Numbered from the stretch's first letter, positions 24,863 through 34,744 are shown. The stretch is DNA of 64,000 bases from Paraburkholderia megapolitana (GCF_007556815.1 NZ_CP041743.1:992001-1056000), one strand, 5' to 3'. Numbers and translations: made by a program. Notes: generated from the letters alone by a model not told the origin.

Positions 24863-26400
24863 GCGTTTGCTGCTTGCTCATCAACCGGCAAGCCGAGTGC
24901 CGGAATGCACCAGCGATGCAGCGCTTCTTCCAGGCCGTCTGTGCTGTTCTCTTCACCGGTCCAGGCAATGCAGGCATCGGGACGAATCAGCATCGAAGGC
25001 CCGGTAGCCACAGCGACGCAACGTACTCGTCGCGTGCAGCTCGCCACAAGCGTTGAAGCTTTCCCGTCGGTTGAGGCATCGAGAAAAACACTCATGCCAT
25101 CCTGCATGACATCGTAGAGCGAGACATGTGCATCGCTAAGGTCGATCGGCTTGTCGCCGATCAACCGTCCGACATCGTCAAGGTCCGAGCCGAGGTCGTA
25201 ACGAATGGAAAGCCCGCTCATGATCTCGCCAATAAAGCGATTGACGTCATCGAACTGCATCAGGTTTGCGACGATGTCCCGCATCGCACCCGCTTGTGGA
25301 TCGGGTCGCATGATGGCGATCTGCGCGAGCGTATTTGCCATGACTGCTTCGGCGACAGGTCGACGCTCGGCTGTGTAGGTATCGAGCAGGCTGTCGGGCA
25401 TCTCGCCGCGAACCACCGCGGCAAGCTTCCACCCAAGATTCGCAGCGTCCACTAGCCCGAGACTCAGGCCCTGACCGCCGAACGGCGAATGGACATGTGC
25501 GGCATCGCCGGCAAGCAGCACTCTGCCTTGACGGTAAGTATCGACAAGCCGCGTGTTGTCGGTCCACCGGCTCGCGCTTTCGAGCGCCTTCACACGCACA
25601 TCCTCTCCGCTAACCCTGCGTAGAACCGCTTCGATCTCCTCACGCGTGACCGGAGCCTCGCGATCTTCAGGCGGACCGCTAAAGTCCAGCATGAAGAATC
25701 GACCGGGAAACGGTCCATAAGAAAACACGCCGCCCGATGTGCGACGCCAACCGGTAGGCAACAGGCGCTCGGGATGATCGATCTCGGCAGTCGCCTGATA
25801 CATCGTCATCGACGGCGCCGTGCCGGGGAACGCGAAGCCAGCCATCTTGCGGATCTGGCTACGCCCGCCGTCGCAACCCACGAAGTAGGCGCAACGAATA
25901 CGGTCTTCGCCCGCCGGAGATACCCACTCCACATCGACGCCGTCCACCCGCTGAACAACGTTCGTCACATCGCACTCGCGACGCACCTCGATGCCAAGCG
26001 CGCGTACGCGCTCTGCCAGCATCGCTTCGACAGCCTGTTGATCCACGGGGTGTGCATGCCGTTGCGGCTCCTTCTGCGCATCCTTGCGGATAAGAGACAG
26101 GCCAGCAAAATGACCGCTGAACTTCGACCCTTTTCCACGCGTGTTCGGGCCGTTCTGCTCAGTGAACTTCTTTATCGTCGTAAAGGTGTGCTCTTCTGCG
26201 GCGGCGATTGCCGCGGCCATGCCGCGACGCTGCAACGCTTCGCTTCCCAGCGGTCCGATACCGAGTGCCTTGCTGGCCATGCTCGGGGCCGCGAGGCGTT
26301 CGAGCACGAGGACGCGCGCACCGCCCAGAGTCAGCTCGATTGCGCTCAGAAGTCCGACAGGGCCGGCGCCCACAATGACGACATCCATCATGAATTCCAT
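24859..26400 (-). CDS. Group A FAD-dependent aromatic hydroxylase
   Basis: A 513-residue flavoprotein monooxygenase. [16 protein letters not shown] near the N-terminus is the GxGxxG FAD-binding motif, [10 protein letters not shown] around 175 is the DG motif that contacts FAD and NADPH, and [21 protein letters not shown] around 290 is the GD motif. Such enzymes hydroxylate phenols or polyketide aromatics. A C-terminal thioredoxin-like extension is present, as in phenol hydroxylase and PgaE/RdmE types. It diverges from a TetR gene over a 52-base gap containing a perfect palindrome, so substrate-dependent induction is likely. Confidence 0.88.
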   Translation of the reverse strand: MEFMMDVVIVGAGPVGLLSAIELTLGGARVLVLERLAAPSMASKALGIGPLGSEALQRRGMAAAIAAAEEHTFTTIKKFTEQNGPNTRGKGSKFSGHFAGLSLIRKDAQKEPQRHAHPVDQQAVEAMLAERVRALGIEVRRECDVTNVVQRVDGVDVEWVSPAGEDRIRCAYFVGCDGGRSQIRKMAGFAFPGTAPSMTMYQATAEIDHPERLLPTGWRRTSGGVFSYGPFPGRFFMLDFSGPPEDREAPVTREEIEAVLRRVSGEDVRVKALESASRWTDNTRLVDTYRQGRVLLAGDAAHVHSPFGGQGLSLGLVDAANLGWKLAAVVRGEMPDSLLDTYTAERRPVAEAVMANTLAQIAIMRPDPQAGAMRDIVANLMQFDDVNRFIGEIMSGLSIRYDLGSDLDDVGRLIGDKPIDLSDAHVSLYDVMQDGMSVFLDASTDGKASTLVASCTRRVRCVAVATGPSMLIRPDACIAWTGEENSTDGLEEALHRWCIPALGLPVDEQAANA

Positions 26401-26412
26401 GTACTTGATTCC

Positions 26413-26433
26413 AATATGTACTCAGTACATATT
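26413..26433. promoter_or_regulatory. Perfect 21-bp palindromic operator
   Basis: AATATGTACT and AGTACATATT are exact inverted repeats around a central C. It sits midway in the 52-base gap between the monooxygenase and its divergent TetR gene, the expected place for a TetR dimer to repress both. Confidence 0.8.
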
Positions 26434-26452
26434 TTGAGATATCATCTGTGCC

Positions 26453-27091
26453 ATGTCAACGCCATCCGACCGTCGATCCCGCAAACGCCTCGCCACGCGC
26501 CAGGGCATCTCCAATATCGCCACGCGCCTCTTCCTCGAACGGGGCTTCGATGAAGTGACCGTGGACGAAATCGCGGAAGCCGCCGACGTCGGGCGAATGA
26601 CGGTGTTCAACCACTTTCCGCGCAAGGAGGACATGTTCTTCGATCGTGACGAGGAATTCCGCGAGATCCTGCGTGAGGCACTGCGACAGCGCGATGCGCG
26701 CGTGGCGCCGATCGAGACGTTGCGTCTGCTCGCTCACCGGCTTGCCGAGGAACAGAGTCCGTTCGTTGAATTCTCTGCGGCAAGCCAGGGCTTCATCGCG
26801 ACGATCGAGGGTAGTGAAACCCTTAAGGCACGGGCGAGAGCAATACGCGACGAACTCACGCAAGTACTGGCAGCGGCACTATCCGAATGCGTAGAAGAAG
26901 AACCTGCCGATCCTCTCGCCCATCTGGCGGCGAGTTTGTTCTTTGCCGTGTGGACCGTGGCACTCATCCAGGCTCACCAAACCTTCCGACAGCGGCAAGA
27001 TACCGGGGAAGCGAAAGCGGTGTTTCTCGCTATGGTCGAGCAAGGAACCGTCGGCGTTAAAGCTGCAATGGAAGGTACGGCTTACGCCTGA
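26453..27091 (+). CDS. TetR-family transcriptional regulator
   Basis: A 212-residue protein with an N-terminal TetR helix-turn-helix at about 18-62: IATRLFLERGFDEVTVDEIAEAADVGRMTVFNHFPRKED. The C-terminal domain is helical and ligand-binding by family. It is divergent from the FAD monooxygenase with a perfect palindrome in the short shared region, so it most likely represses the monooxygenase and itself until an aromatic ligand binds. Confidence 0.9.
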   Translation: MSTPSDRRSRKRLATRQGISNIATRLFLERGFDEVTVDEIAEAADVGRMTVFNHFPRKEDMFFDRDEEFREILREALRQRDARVAPIETLRLLAHRLAEEQSPFVEFSAASQGFIATIEGSETLKARARAIRDELTQVLAAALSECVEEEPADPLAHLAASLFFAVWTVALIQAHQTFRQRQDTGEAKAVFLAMVEQGTVGVKAAMEGTAYA

Positions 27092-27324
27092 GCAGGCACT
27101 ACCTGCAAGCGAACAACGCACCTTTGCTTACGCTCGATGAAGTCCGCATTTGTACCGTAATGTATCCGCAGCACGTGTTGAAACACGCCTATACAAAAGC
27201 CACATTCTCCGACACATGCGGGATAACTCCGTGCGCTCGAATACGGTCTTCGAGCGTTGGGCTCGAGATGCAGTGCACCTTTCACTGCCTCAGGAACCCG
27301 GCTTCATTGCCACCCGGAGACCCT

Positions 27325-28683
27325 ATGTCCGACAACACCTCTCCCCAATCGCCGTCGCGCCGTCGTTTCGTGAATGTAGCCGCGGCGACTGTTGCTGCCG
27401 GCTCATTGAGCCAGCTCGCGTTCGCAGAAACGAATTCGTCGATCACGCAAATTACGCAACCGGCCAACGGCGACACGACCGCGATTCGTCCGCTTCGTGT
27501 GCACGTTCCCGAATCGCAACTGATCGATTTGCGACGACGCATCAAGGCAACGAGGTGGCCCGAGCGCGAGACGGTCACCGACGACTCGCAAGGCGTGCCG
27601 CTCGCGATGGTGCAGGAATTCGCACGCCATTGGTCGACAGACTACGACTGGCGCGCATGTGAAGCGAAGCTGAACGCGCTGCCGCAATTCATCACCGAGA
27701 TCGATGGGCTGGATATTCATTTCATCCACGTTCGTTCGAAACATGAAAATGCCATGCCGCTCATCGTCACGCACGGGTGGCCCGGTTCGATCATCGAGCA
27801 GTTGAAGATCGTCGATCCGCTAACCAATCCGACCGCCTATGGCGCGAGCGCGTCGGATACCTTCCATCTGGTCATTCCGTCTCTACCGGGTTACGGTTTT
27901 TCAGGCAAGCCGACTACGACAGGCTGGGGACCGGAGAAGACCGCGCGTGCCTGGGTCGTACTCATGAAGCGCCTTGGGTATGAGAAATTTGCAGCGCAAG
28001 GCGGCGACCTTGGTGGCGTAGTCTGCAATGTAATGGGTAAGCAGGCGCCGCCGGAATTGCTGGGCATACACGTGAGCTTCCCCGCTACGGTTCCGCCGGA
28101 AATTGCAAAGGCGCTTCAGGCTGGCGACCCAGCACCCTCCGGTCTCTCCGATGACGAAAAGCACGCTTACGAGCAGCTCAACTCGGCCTTCAAGAAACGA
28201 CGCGCCTACGCACTCGAGATGGGAACACGCCCGCAAACGCTGTACGGATTAGCGGACTCACCCGTTGCACTGGCAAGCTGGCTTCTCGATCACGGTGATG
28301 GTTATGTTCAGCCGGCCGCGGCATTGACGTCGGCGGTGTTTGGGCGCGACGTCAATGGCGAATCGGCCGGTAGCCTGACACGTAACGACGTCCTCGACGA
28401 CATCACACTCTACTGGCTGACTAACACCGGGATTTCCGCGGCGCGCTTCTATTGGGAGTCGCACTTCAACTTCCTGGCCGCCGCCGACGTGTCCATCCCG
28501 ACTGCCGTCAGCGTCTTTCCGCGAGAAAACTACCAGGCCCCGCGAAGCTGGACAGAGCGGGCGTATCACAATCTGATCTATTACAACAGGGTTGAGAAAG
28601 GCGGACACTTTGCGGCGTGGGAACAACCGCAGTTGTTTGCGGAAGAAGTTCGTGCGGGGTTGAGATCGTTGCGTCAGCAATGA
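27325..28683 (+). CDS. Tat-exported epoxide hydrolase (EHN-type alpha/beta-hydrolase)
   Basis: A 452-residue protein. The start at 27325 follows GGAGA and yields a twin-arginine signal (SRRRFVNVAAATVAAGSLSQLAFA). After it comes the epoxide hydrolase N-terminal domain (RPLRVHVPESQLIDLRRRIKATRWPE). The hydrolase core has HGWPGS (oxyanion), the nucleophile Asp in AQGGDLGGVV and the catalytic His in VEKGGHFAAWEQP. It would open epoxides to diols outside the cytoplasm. It stands alone downstream of the TetR gene. Confidence 0.88.
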   Translation: MSDNTSPQSPSRRRFVNVAAATVAAGSLSQLAFAETNSSITQITQPANGDTTAIRPLRVHVPESQLIDLRRRIKATRWPERETVTDDSQGVPLAMVQEFARHWSTDYDWRACEAKLNALPQFITEIDGLDIHFIHVRSKHENAMPLIVTHGWPGSIIEQLKIVDPLTNPTAYGASASDTFHLVIPSLPGYGFSGKPTTTGWGPEKTARAWVVLMKRLGYEKFAAQGGDLGGVVCNVMGKQAPPELLGIHVSFPATVPPEIAKALQAGDPAPSGLSDDEKHAYEQLNSAFKKRRAYALEMGTRPQTLYGLADSPVALASWLLDHGDGYVQPAAALTSAVFGRDVNGESAGSLTRNDVLDDITLYWLTNTGISAARFYWESHFNFLAAADVSIPTAVSVFPRENYQAPRSWTERAYHNLIYYNRVEKGGHFAAWEQPQLFAEEVRAGLRSLRQQ

Positions 28684-28686
28684 AGC

Positions 28687-28712
28687 GTCGGAAGCCCCGC
28701 GGGGTTTCCGAC
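28687..28712. terminator. Strong hairpin after epoxide hydrolase gene
   Basis: GTCGGAAGCCCC and GGGGTTTCCGAC form a 12-bp stem with one G-T and a GC turn, three bases after the stop codon. No T tract follows, so it may act as a bidirectional hairpin between the convergent genes. Confidence 0.5.
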
Positions 28713-28735
28713 ACCACACAGGAAACGATGCCGCT

Positions 28736-29248
28736 TTATACAGCCCGAACCAGCGGCTTGTCCGTCTCCGCCAGCCGGATATCCACCGGACCGATTCCGC
28801 AGATGGCAATCACGACCGGCTCTGGTTCGCCGCGACGAACACCGTCGTAATGCCAGGTTCGCGCGATGCGCCGCACGAAGGTGCCGGCCGGCACCGGCAC
28901 CGTGTGCCCAGGATCGAAGTCCTGGCCGCTATTGATCCACCAGGTGCCGGACAGCACGACGCATAAGCGATCCGAGGCGTAGCTGTGAGGCGCGCTCATA
29001 TAGCCCGGGTACCAGCGTATCAGCGTGTAATAGATGCCTTCCTTCACCGGATTGCTATACAGGTACGCGCTCTCGATACTCTTCGGCGGCGCGTCGACCT
29101 GCGGGATGAACTTGATATCCGGGGGCAGCGTATACATGGTCTCGCTGGTATCGATCGGACTCGCCTCGGCTCCTCCGGTCAACAGCAACGGGGCTATGCC
29201 TCCTAACATCGCTAGCATCTGGCGTCGGCTGACGCTGTCTCCTGCCAT
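28736..29248 (-). CDS. Exported cupin-domain protein
   Basis: A 170-residue protein with a likely Tat signal (SRRQMLAMLGGIAPLLLTGGAEA). The rest is a single cupin barrel: YPGYMSAPHSYASDRLCVVLSGTWWINSG and PAGTFVRRIARTWHYDG, with His and Asp residues that could bind a metal. Function cannot be assigned; family members are dioxygenases, isomerases or sensors. GGAGAG precedes the ATG at 29248; an adjacent GTG at 29251 is in frame. Confidence 0.8.
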   Translation of the reverse strand: MAGDSVSRRQMLAMLGGIAPLLLTGGAEASPIDTSETMYTLPPDIKFIPQVDAPPKSIESAYLYSNPVKEGIYYTLIRWYPGYMSAPHSYASDRLCVVLSGTWWINSGQDFDPGHTVPVPAGTFVRRIARTWHYDGVRRGEPEPVVIAICGIGPVDIRLAETDKPLVRAV

Positions 29249-29376
29249 CACGACTCTCCTTCTCTATTTCGTGGACGTTCATCGCGCGCGGTAACGCGTT
29301 TCATGCGCGACCGCGCGAAGACCACTATAGGTCAAGCGGAGACGGACCAGAAGGAAGGATCTGCTTTACACGCGTG

Positions 29377-30231
29377 TCAGGTCTTCTCGGGTTCTTTGAA
29401 ACTGGTGCTTCTCGTCACGGTTTCCCACGTGTCGAGATCGTGATTGAGGTCCGCGAGTTTTTTGCGGATCAGATCGAGTGCGTCTCCACCGATCACCAGA
29501 TGCATCGGCGGTCGATCCGACTCCACAGCGGCAATGATCGCCTTGCTGCCCAACACCGGATCGCCCTGCTGCGCCCCATGCGCAGCGGATACGTTGTCGC
29601 GCGCCTTGCCGGCGGTCTCCGCATAGGCCGGCAGTCTTGTCTTCGACTGCTTCAAGGACCCGCCGCGGAAGTCGGTTCGAAAAGCGCCCGGCTCGACGGC
29701 CGTCACACCGAGACCAAAAGGCGCAATCTCTTTGGCCAGTGTTTCGGATAACCCCTCTACGGCGAACTTCGCCATATGGTAGAAACCGACCGCCGGAAAA
29801 GTCGTCAGCCCGCCGACCGAACTGATGTTGACGACGTGTCCGCGGCCACGCTCGCGCATACCGGGCAGCGCCGCCTTGATCATGTTCCAGGTGCCGAAGA
29901 CGTTGGTCTCGAACATTTCCCGGACGTCATCGTCTTCACCTTCCTCGATCGCTGCGAGGTACCCGTAGCCCGCATTGTTCACGAGCACGTCGATGGCCCC
30001 AAAGCGCGCTTCGGCCGCAGCCACTGCCGCGCGCACCTGATCGACCCGGGTAACGTCGAGCTCCACGGCAGCGGCGGCCTCGCCGTATTCCTTCACGATG
30101 TCCGCGAGCGTGGACACATCCCGTGCACTCATGACGACGCGATAACCCGCTTTGAGAGCCTCCAGAGCCAGCGCCCGGCCCAAACCTTTCGAGCAGCCTG
30201 TAATCAGCCAGACAGCATTTTTCTTGATCAT
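29377..30231 (-). CDS. Short-chain dehydrogenase/reductase (SDR)
   Basis: A 284-residue classical SDR: cofactor motif TGCSKGLG near residue 11, NNAG around 87, active-site Ser in NISSVGG and YxxxK as YHMAK. It would oxidise or reduce a hydroxyl/carbonyl with NAD(P). The ATG at 30231 follows AAGG; an extension to 30270 has no ribosome site. It diverges from a LysR gene, with an inverted repeat between them, so that regulator probably controls it. Confidence 0.88.
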   Translation of the reverse strand: MIKKNAVWLITGCSKGLGRALALEALKAGYRVVMSARDVSTLADIVKEYGEAAAAVELDVTRVDQVRAAVAAAEARFGAIDVLVNNAGYGYLAAIEEGEDDDVREMFETNVFGTWNMIKAALPGMRERGRGHVVNISSVGGLTTFPAVGFYHMAKFAVEGLSETLAKEIAPFGLGVTAVEPGAFRTDFRGGSLKQSKTRLPAYAETAGKARDNVSAAHGAQQGDPVLGSKAIIAAVESDRPPMHLVIGGDALDLIRKKLADLNHDLDTWETVTRSTSFKEPEKT

Positions 30232-30292
30232 GTCTTTACCTTTCATCTTGTGAACGAATCGAAATCGCACCTTGACGCTATGGTAGAGACGC

Positions 30293-30317
30293 TTATCCTT
30301 GCAATCATCCTGGATAA
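30293..30317. promoter_or_regulatory. Candidate LysR-type binding site
   Basis: TTATCC (30293-30298) and GGATAA (30312-30317) are exact inverted repeats 13 bases apart, in the 98-base gap between the divergent SDR and LysR genes. Size and place suit a LysR-type site. Confidence 0.45.
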
Positions 30318-30329
30318 TTCGAATGAGTC

Positions 30330-31265
30330 ATGCCATCAGATCGCACGATACCGAGAGGCAGCCTTGACGATCTGTCGGCGTTTGCCATGGTTGCGAGAAC
30401 CCGCAGCTTCACGCGCGCAGCCGCCGATCTCGGCGTGTCGAACTCAATGCTCAGTTACACGATCAAGCGGCTGGAGCAACGTCTCGGCATCGCGTTATTG
30501 CGACGAACCAGCCGCAGCGTCGCGCCGACGGAGGCGGGAGAAAAGCTGTTGCTCGCACTGGAGCCCGCGCTTGCCGCAATCCATGACACCTTGGGCACGC
30601 TGGGGCGCGAGCACGATCGCGTTTCCGGCACGCTTCGCATCACGGCGACGCGCCAGGCTTATGACGCTGTCATCCGGCCCGTGCTCGCCGATTTCTGCGC
30701 GGCGCATCCGCAAGCCACGCTCGAAGTCATCATCGATTATGGGTTTCGCGACATCGTGGCCGATCGCTTCGACGCCGGCATTCGACTCGGCGAGAAACTG
30801 GAGCAGGACATGGTTGCGCTTCGCGTAGGACCGGAGCTTCGTATGGCAGTCGTCGCGTCGCCGGTGTACCTGGCGCGCTATCCCGCGCCGCGGATGCCGG
30901 AGGACCTTCAGGCGCATCTTTGCATCAACTACCGGATGGTTAGCGCGCACACGCTTTATGCCTGGGAGTTTGAAAAGGACGGCCGTCACCTGAAGCTAAA
31001 ACTGTCCGGGCCGCTGACGTTCAACGAACCCGAGCCCATGCTTCAAGCCGCCGTGGATGGACTCGGTGTCGCTTACGTACTGGAGCACGAGGCAGCGGCC
31101 TCGATCGAATCGGGTCGCCTTGTCAGGTTGCTGGAAGAGTGGACGCCGCCCTTTCCCGGATTCTTCCTTTATTACCCATCGCGCAAGCAGGTTTCCTCTG
31201 CGCTTGCGGCATTGTTGACGCTCTTAAGGGAGCGGCATAATGCGTCGCTGAAGCCCGCGACTTAA
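30330..31265 (+). CDS. LysR-family transcriptional regulator
   Basis: A 311-residue LysR protein: N-terminal winged HTH at about 12-70 (FAMVARTRSFTRAAADLGVSNSMLSYTIKRLEQRLGIALL) and a C-terminal periplasmic-binding-type effector domain with RLGEKLEQDMVALRVGP. The AafR/CrgA-like character (FxxVAxxxSFTRAA) suits a regulator of a neighbouring oxidoreductase. It is divergent from the SDR gene. Confidence 0.9.
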   Translation: MPSDRTIPRGSLDDLSAFAMVARTRSFTRAAADLGVSNSMLSYTIKRLEQRLGIALLRRTSRSVAPTEAGEKLLLALEPALAAIHDTLGTLGREHDRVSGTLRITATRQAYDAVIRPVLADFCAAHPQATLEVIIDYGFRDIVADRFDAGIRLGEKLEQDMVALRVGPELRMAVVASPVYLARYPAPRMPEDLQAHLCINYRMVSAHTLYAWEFEKDGRHLKLKLSGPLTFNEPEPMLQAAVDGLGVAYVLEHEAAASIESGRLVRLLEEWTPPFPGFFLYYPSRKQVSSALAALLTLLRERHNASLKPAT

Positions 31266-31288
31266 GAACCGTCTTCGCGAATGCGCCA

Positions 31289-32764
31289 TCAAGCGGCCGC
31301 TGCATTCTTCGCGATATCACCAGCGTTTGTCAGGTCTTCCACTCCCCAGCACAGGTCCATAACGTGACGGGCCTGCTGAGCCGGGATGGTCCCGTCCGCG
31401 AGATCCGCAAACTTCTTCTCGAGTGCCTGATCGCTCATCGGCACTTCGAGACTACCGATGGCGTGTTCAATATATTTGTGCAGCGATCGCCCGTCCTTTA
31501 GCACGATGGTCATATCGACCTGCTCGGGTTTGATCATGGGATCGACGATCGGCACGACCTTGCCACGCAGGTCGACGATGACGGGATCGCGTACCGCTCG
31601 ATCGCTGAACTGTTTCTCGCCGCCGGCTCCTTCGACAAGCGCCACCGCAGTCGCGTGATAGATGCTGAACTTACCTTCGAGCCCATCGCGCGGTGTCTTC
31701 TTTCCTGTGAGTTCGAGTACCAGCGGATTGACCTTGAGTTCAACGCGAGCGATCTGGTCCGGTATCAGTCTGTTCTCGTTGCGCAACTGGATTGCAGCGT
31801 CGATTGCCGGATGCATGACGATGCCGCAGGCAAACGGTTTGTAGGTGTTGAGCGCCGCTTCGTAATGCTGGCCGAGCCCGTCGGTGATCTGCGTGTAGTC
31901 CTGTTTGGTGCTGAGCGTGTTTGCCCAACCGCGCTTCGCTTCGATCATCTTGTCGGAACTCGTGAAGTTCTTCGACGCGAGAATCGCCGCGAACAAACCG
32001 TTGCTCGCCGCGCGACCTAGATTGAAGCTCTTGTTCATCGAACCGAACGATTCGCGCAGACCGACCGGTTGCGAGGCTGCAAGGCCGAGAGCCCAGATCA
32101 TCTGCTGCTCATTCAACCCTATCAGCTTGCCGACGGCCGCCGCCGCACCGAATACGCCGGTGGTGCCGGTGATATGCCAGCCCACGTCATAGTGGTTTGG
32201 ATACACCGCATTGCCGATCCGGCATTCCGTCTCGACACCGAGCACGAGCGCGTTCAGGAAATCCTTGCCATTCACCGGTTGCATTTCTGCGAGCGCAAGA
32301 ATGGCCGAGGCGACTGGTCCGGCCGGATGGATGATCGTCTTCAGATGAGTATCGTCGTAGTCGAAGATGTGACTCGATACACCATTCAGGAATGCGGCGT
32401 TCATCACGTCGAATCGTTCGCGACGACCGAGCAGATTCGCCTGCGGTGGCCCCGAGAATGGTGCAAGCGCCGATACGGCGATGTCGACGGTCTCGTGATG
32501 GGAACCGCCTATCGCCACACCGACCCAGTTGAACAGCGTGCGGACGCCTTCCTTGCGGACCTTGGGTGGGAGATCGTCGTATTTCGCTGCGACGATGTAG
32601 TGCGCGAGTGTGCGTGTGATGTCTTGCGGTTCTGGTGCTACTGGTGGCTTAGCCGATGACGCACTCTCTGCCGCCTGGGCGACATCCGTGGCGCGAAAGC
32701 CGGCAAGAGTCAGCGGTATGGTTGCAGAGGCAAGCAGCATTGAACGGCGATCGATTGGGGGCAT
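31289..32764 (-). CDS. MmgE/PrpD-family protein with Tat-like signal
   Basis: A 491-residue protein. The start at 32764 follows GAGGAG and gives a leader DRRSMLLASATIPLTLAGFRATDVAQA that resembles a Tat signal, unusual because the family (2-methylcitrate dehydratase, cis-aconitate decarboxylase) is normally cytoplasmic. The core has the PrpD features FNWVGVAIGG, SHIFDYDDTHLKTIIHPAGP and CRIGNAVYPNHYDVGWHITGT. It would dehydrate or decarboxylate a polycarboxylate. It stands alone, not with prpBC. Confidence 0.85.
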   Translation of the reverse strand: MPPIDRRSMLLASATIPLTLAGFRATDVAQAAESASSAKPPVAPEPQDITRTLAHYIVAAKYDDLPPKVRKEGVRTLFNWVGVAIGGSHHETVDIAVSALAPFSGPPQANLLGRRERFDVMNAAFLNGVSSHIFDYDDTHLKTIIHPAGPVASAILALAEMQPVNGKDFLNALVLGVETECRIGNAVYPNHYDVGWHITGTTGVFGAAAAVGKLIGLNEQQMIWALGLAASQPVGLRESFGSMNKSFNLGRAASNGLFAAILASKNFTSSDKMIEAKRGWANTLSTKQDYTQITDGLGQHYEAALNTYKPFACGIVMHPAIDAAIQLRNENRLIPDQIARVELKVNPLVLELTGKKTPRDGLEGKFSIYHATAVALVEGAGGEKQFSDRAVRDPVIVDLRGKVVPIVDPMIKPEQVDMTIVLKDGRSLHKYIEHAIGSLEVPMSDQALEKKFADLADGTIPAQQARHVMDLCWGVEDLTNAGDIAKNAAAA

Positions 32765-32983
32765 CACGACTCCTCGAGTGGGCCAATGTTTCGGTGGTGC
32801 GATGTGCGCGACCGTGAAGGCCGAGGCGCTTTTTGTGTCGCAGTGTATCTGCGAATCGCCGTGATACACGACATTGCAATTGACCCGCCTCTCAGACACA
32901 AGCCAGATACTTCGGCGCGTTCAAATGCATCAACGCCAGACGCCGCCTGCATCCTGCCTCTCAACCTGTACGGTCCAGTAACC

Positions 32984-34168
32984 ATGCTATCCATTATTTT
33001 CTCCAGTCTGCCCGGTATCTTCACGATCCTCGGTATTTACATCCGGCCGCCACGGCGCTTCGTCATGTTTTGCCTCACGGCGGCTATTGCACTTGGCGCC
33101 AACACTGTAGCGCTGGCTCGTGTGCCGACGATTGTCGACTCCGGACACGAGAAGAAACCAGTCGACCCGCTTCCGCGCAGCGCTGCGGCGCTGCCCGTGG
33201 AAGGCGTACTGCCGACGCTTGGCGGCGCAGTGGCGTGGTTGAACTCCCCGCCGCTGACCGCTCAGAACCTGCGCGGCAAGGTCGTGCTGGTCGACTTCTG
33301 GACCTATTCGTGCATCAACAGCTTACGTTCGCTGCCATATCTGAAAGCGTGGGCGCAAAAGTACAAGGCCCAAGGGCTGGTTGTAATAGGTGTGCAAGCG
33401 CCCGAATTCACTTTCGAGCACAACGTCAGCAATGTTAAGAAAGCGACGCATGACCTCGGCATCACCTACCCGGTCGCAATCGACAATAACGACGCGATCT
33501 GGCGTGCGCTCGGCAATGAATACTGGCCTGCTTTGTATGTGGTCGATGCACAGGGACGGATCCGCTATCACTATTTCGGCGAGGGCGACTACGTACAATC
33601 GGAAAAGGTCATTCAGCAACTGCTGATCGACGCGGGACATGCAGACGCGGCAAAGATCGCACCGGGGTTGGCCGATATACCTGCGCAAGGCGTGCAGATG
33701 GCCGCTGACATCGCCGATATCCAGTCTCCCGAAACCTACATCGGCTACGCGCGCGCAGACAATTTCGTTTCACGCGGCGGCGAAACGCAGGACCAGCCGC
33801 GTACGTATGTCGCCCCCTCGCAGCTAGCCTTGAATGACTGGGGACTTGCGGGCACGTGGAAGGTCGGCGCCGAGCATGCGGTGCTTGCGGCCGCGTCCGG
33901 GCGCATCATCTTTCGTTTTCATGCACGCGATCTGCATCTGGTGCTTGGGCCCGGCAATGACGGAAAGCCGGTGCGGTTTCGCGTCAGCATCGATGACGCT
34001 GCGCCTGGCGAGGCACACGGCGTCGACGTCAGCGCTGATGGAAGTGGAACCGTGACTGAGCAGCGACTCTATCAACTGGTGCGGCAAACCGGCCACATTC
34101 AGGACCACACGTTCTCGATCGAGTTTCTGGACCCGGGTGTCGAAGCGTATGTATTCACGTTCGGCTGA
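32984..34168 (+). CDS. Thioredoxin-like protein (DipZ C-terminal type) with CxxS site
   Basis: A 394-residue exported or anchored protein; residues 1-45 contain one or two hydrophobic stretches. Residues 60-200 form a TlpA/DipZ thioredoxin fold (VVLVDFWTYSCINSLRSLPYLKAW), and 240-394 form the beta-sandwich C-terminal domain seen in DipZ-like proteins (YVAPSQLALNDWGLAGTWKVG). The usual CxxC is TGC ATC AAC AGC here, so the second Cys is Ser. It therefore cannot cycle as an ordinary disulfide reductase. The ATG at 33065 is an alternative start. Confidence 0.8.
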   Translation: MLSIIFSSLPGIFTILGIYIRPPRRFVMFCLTAAIALGANTVALARVPTIVDSGHEKKPVDPLPRSAAALPVEGVLPTLGGAVAWLNSPPLTAQNLRGKVVLVDFWTYSCINSLRSLPYLKAWAQKYKAQGLVVIGVQAPEFTFEHNVSNVKKATHDLGITYPVAIDNNDAIWRALGNEYWPALYVVDAQGRIRYHYFGEGDYVQSEKVIQQLLIDAGHADAAKIAPGLADIPAQGVQMAADIADIQSPETYIGYARADNFVSRGGETQDQPRTYVAPSQLALNDWGLAGTWKVGAEHAVLAAASGRIIFRFHARDLHLVLGPGNDGKPVRFRVSIDDAAPGEAHGVDVSADGSGTVTEQRLYQLVRQTGHIQDHTFSIEFLDPGVEAYVFTFG

Positions 34169-34315
34169 TGATCGACGAAGCGGTGCATGTGCATTCGTTG
34201 CTCTGGGGCTGCCGTCACGTCATTCCTCACGCTACCGGAGCGCAGGACATCCTTAGGTTTGATATCGTTCGATGTAGTCAGGCAAGCAATATCCACCCAA
34301 ACTAAAGGCACTCAA

Positions 34316-34744
34316 ATGATCGACCACGTCTACATTTCCGTCATCGACATCGACAGGTCACTGGCTTTCTATTCCGAAGCCTTGAAGCCACTCGGCTGGC
34401 GCGTATTCGGCAACTACGACGCCGCTTCGGGCCCCGAGGGCGTCCCTGATCTTTACGGCATTGGTGACGACGTGTACGGCAAGGGCGATGCGGTCGGCTC
34501 AAGCATCTGGTTACGTCGACGCAACCCTGGCGAGACCGGGCTATACCTCGGGATCGTCTGCGACACCAATGAACTGGTTGACGCGGCCTACGCTGCTGCA
34601 ATCAAAGCCGGTGGCACCGACGAGGGGAAACCAGCCGACCGCGCTTACTTCGCCCATGGCTACTACGCTGCCAATGTCGCCGACTTCGATGGCAACCGGC
34701 TCGAGTTCGTACACAAAGCGTGGAATCCCAAGCGACACGCATAG
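34316..34744 (+). CDS. VOC-family (glyoxalase/bleomycin-resistance fold) protein
   Basis: A 142-residue VOC protein beginning MIDHVYISVIDIDRSLAFY, with the paired beta-alpha-beta-beta-beta modules and DFDGNRLEFVHK near the end. His4 and the terminal Glu in LEFV fit the usual metal ligands. Substrate unknown; the family includes lyases, dioxygenases and drug-sequestering proteins. The 3' end abuts the truncated ATPase gene on the other strand. Confidence 0.87.
   Translation: MIDHVYISVIDIDRSLAFYSEALKPLGWRVFGNYDAASGPEGVPDLYGIGDDVYGKGDAVGSSIWLRRRNPGETGLYLGIVCDTNELVDAAYAAAIKAGGTDEGKPADRAYFAHGYYAANVADFDGNRLEFVHKAWNPKRHA

Noticed and set aside
32984..34168. A normal periplasmic disulfide reductase
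   Set aside because: The second active-site Cys codon is AGC (Ser), read directly from the sequence.
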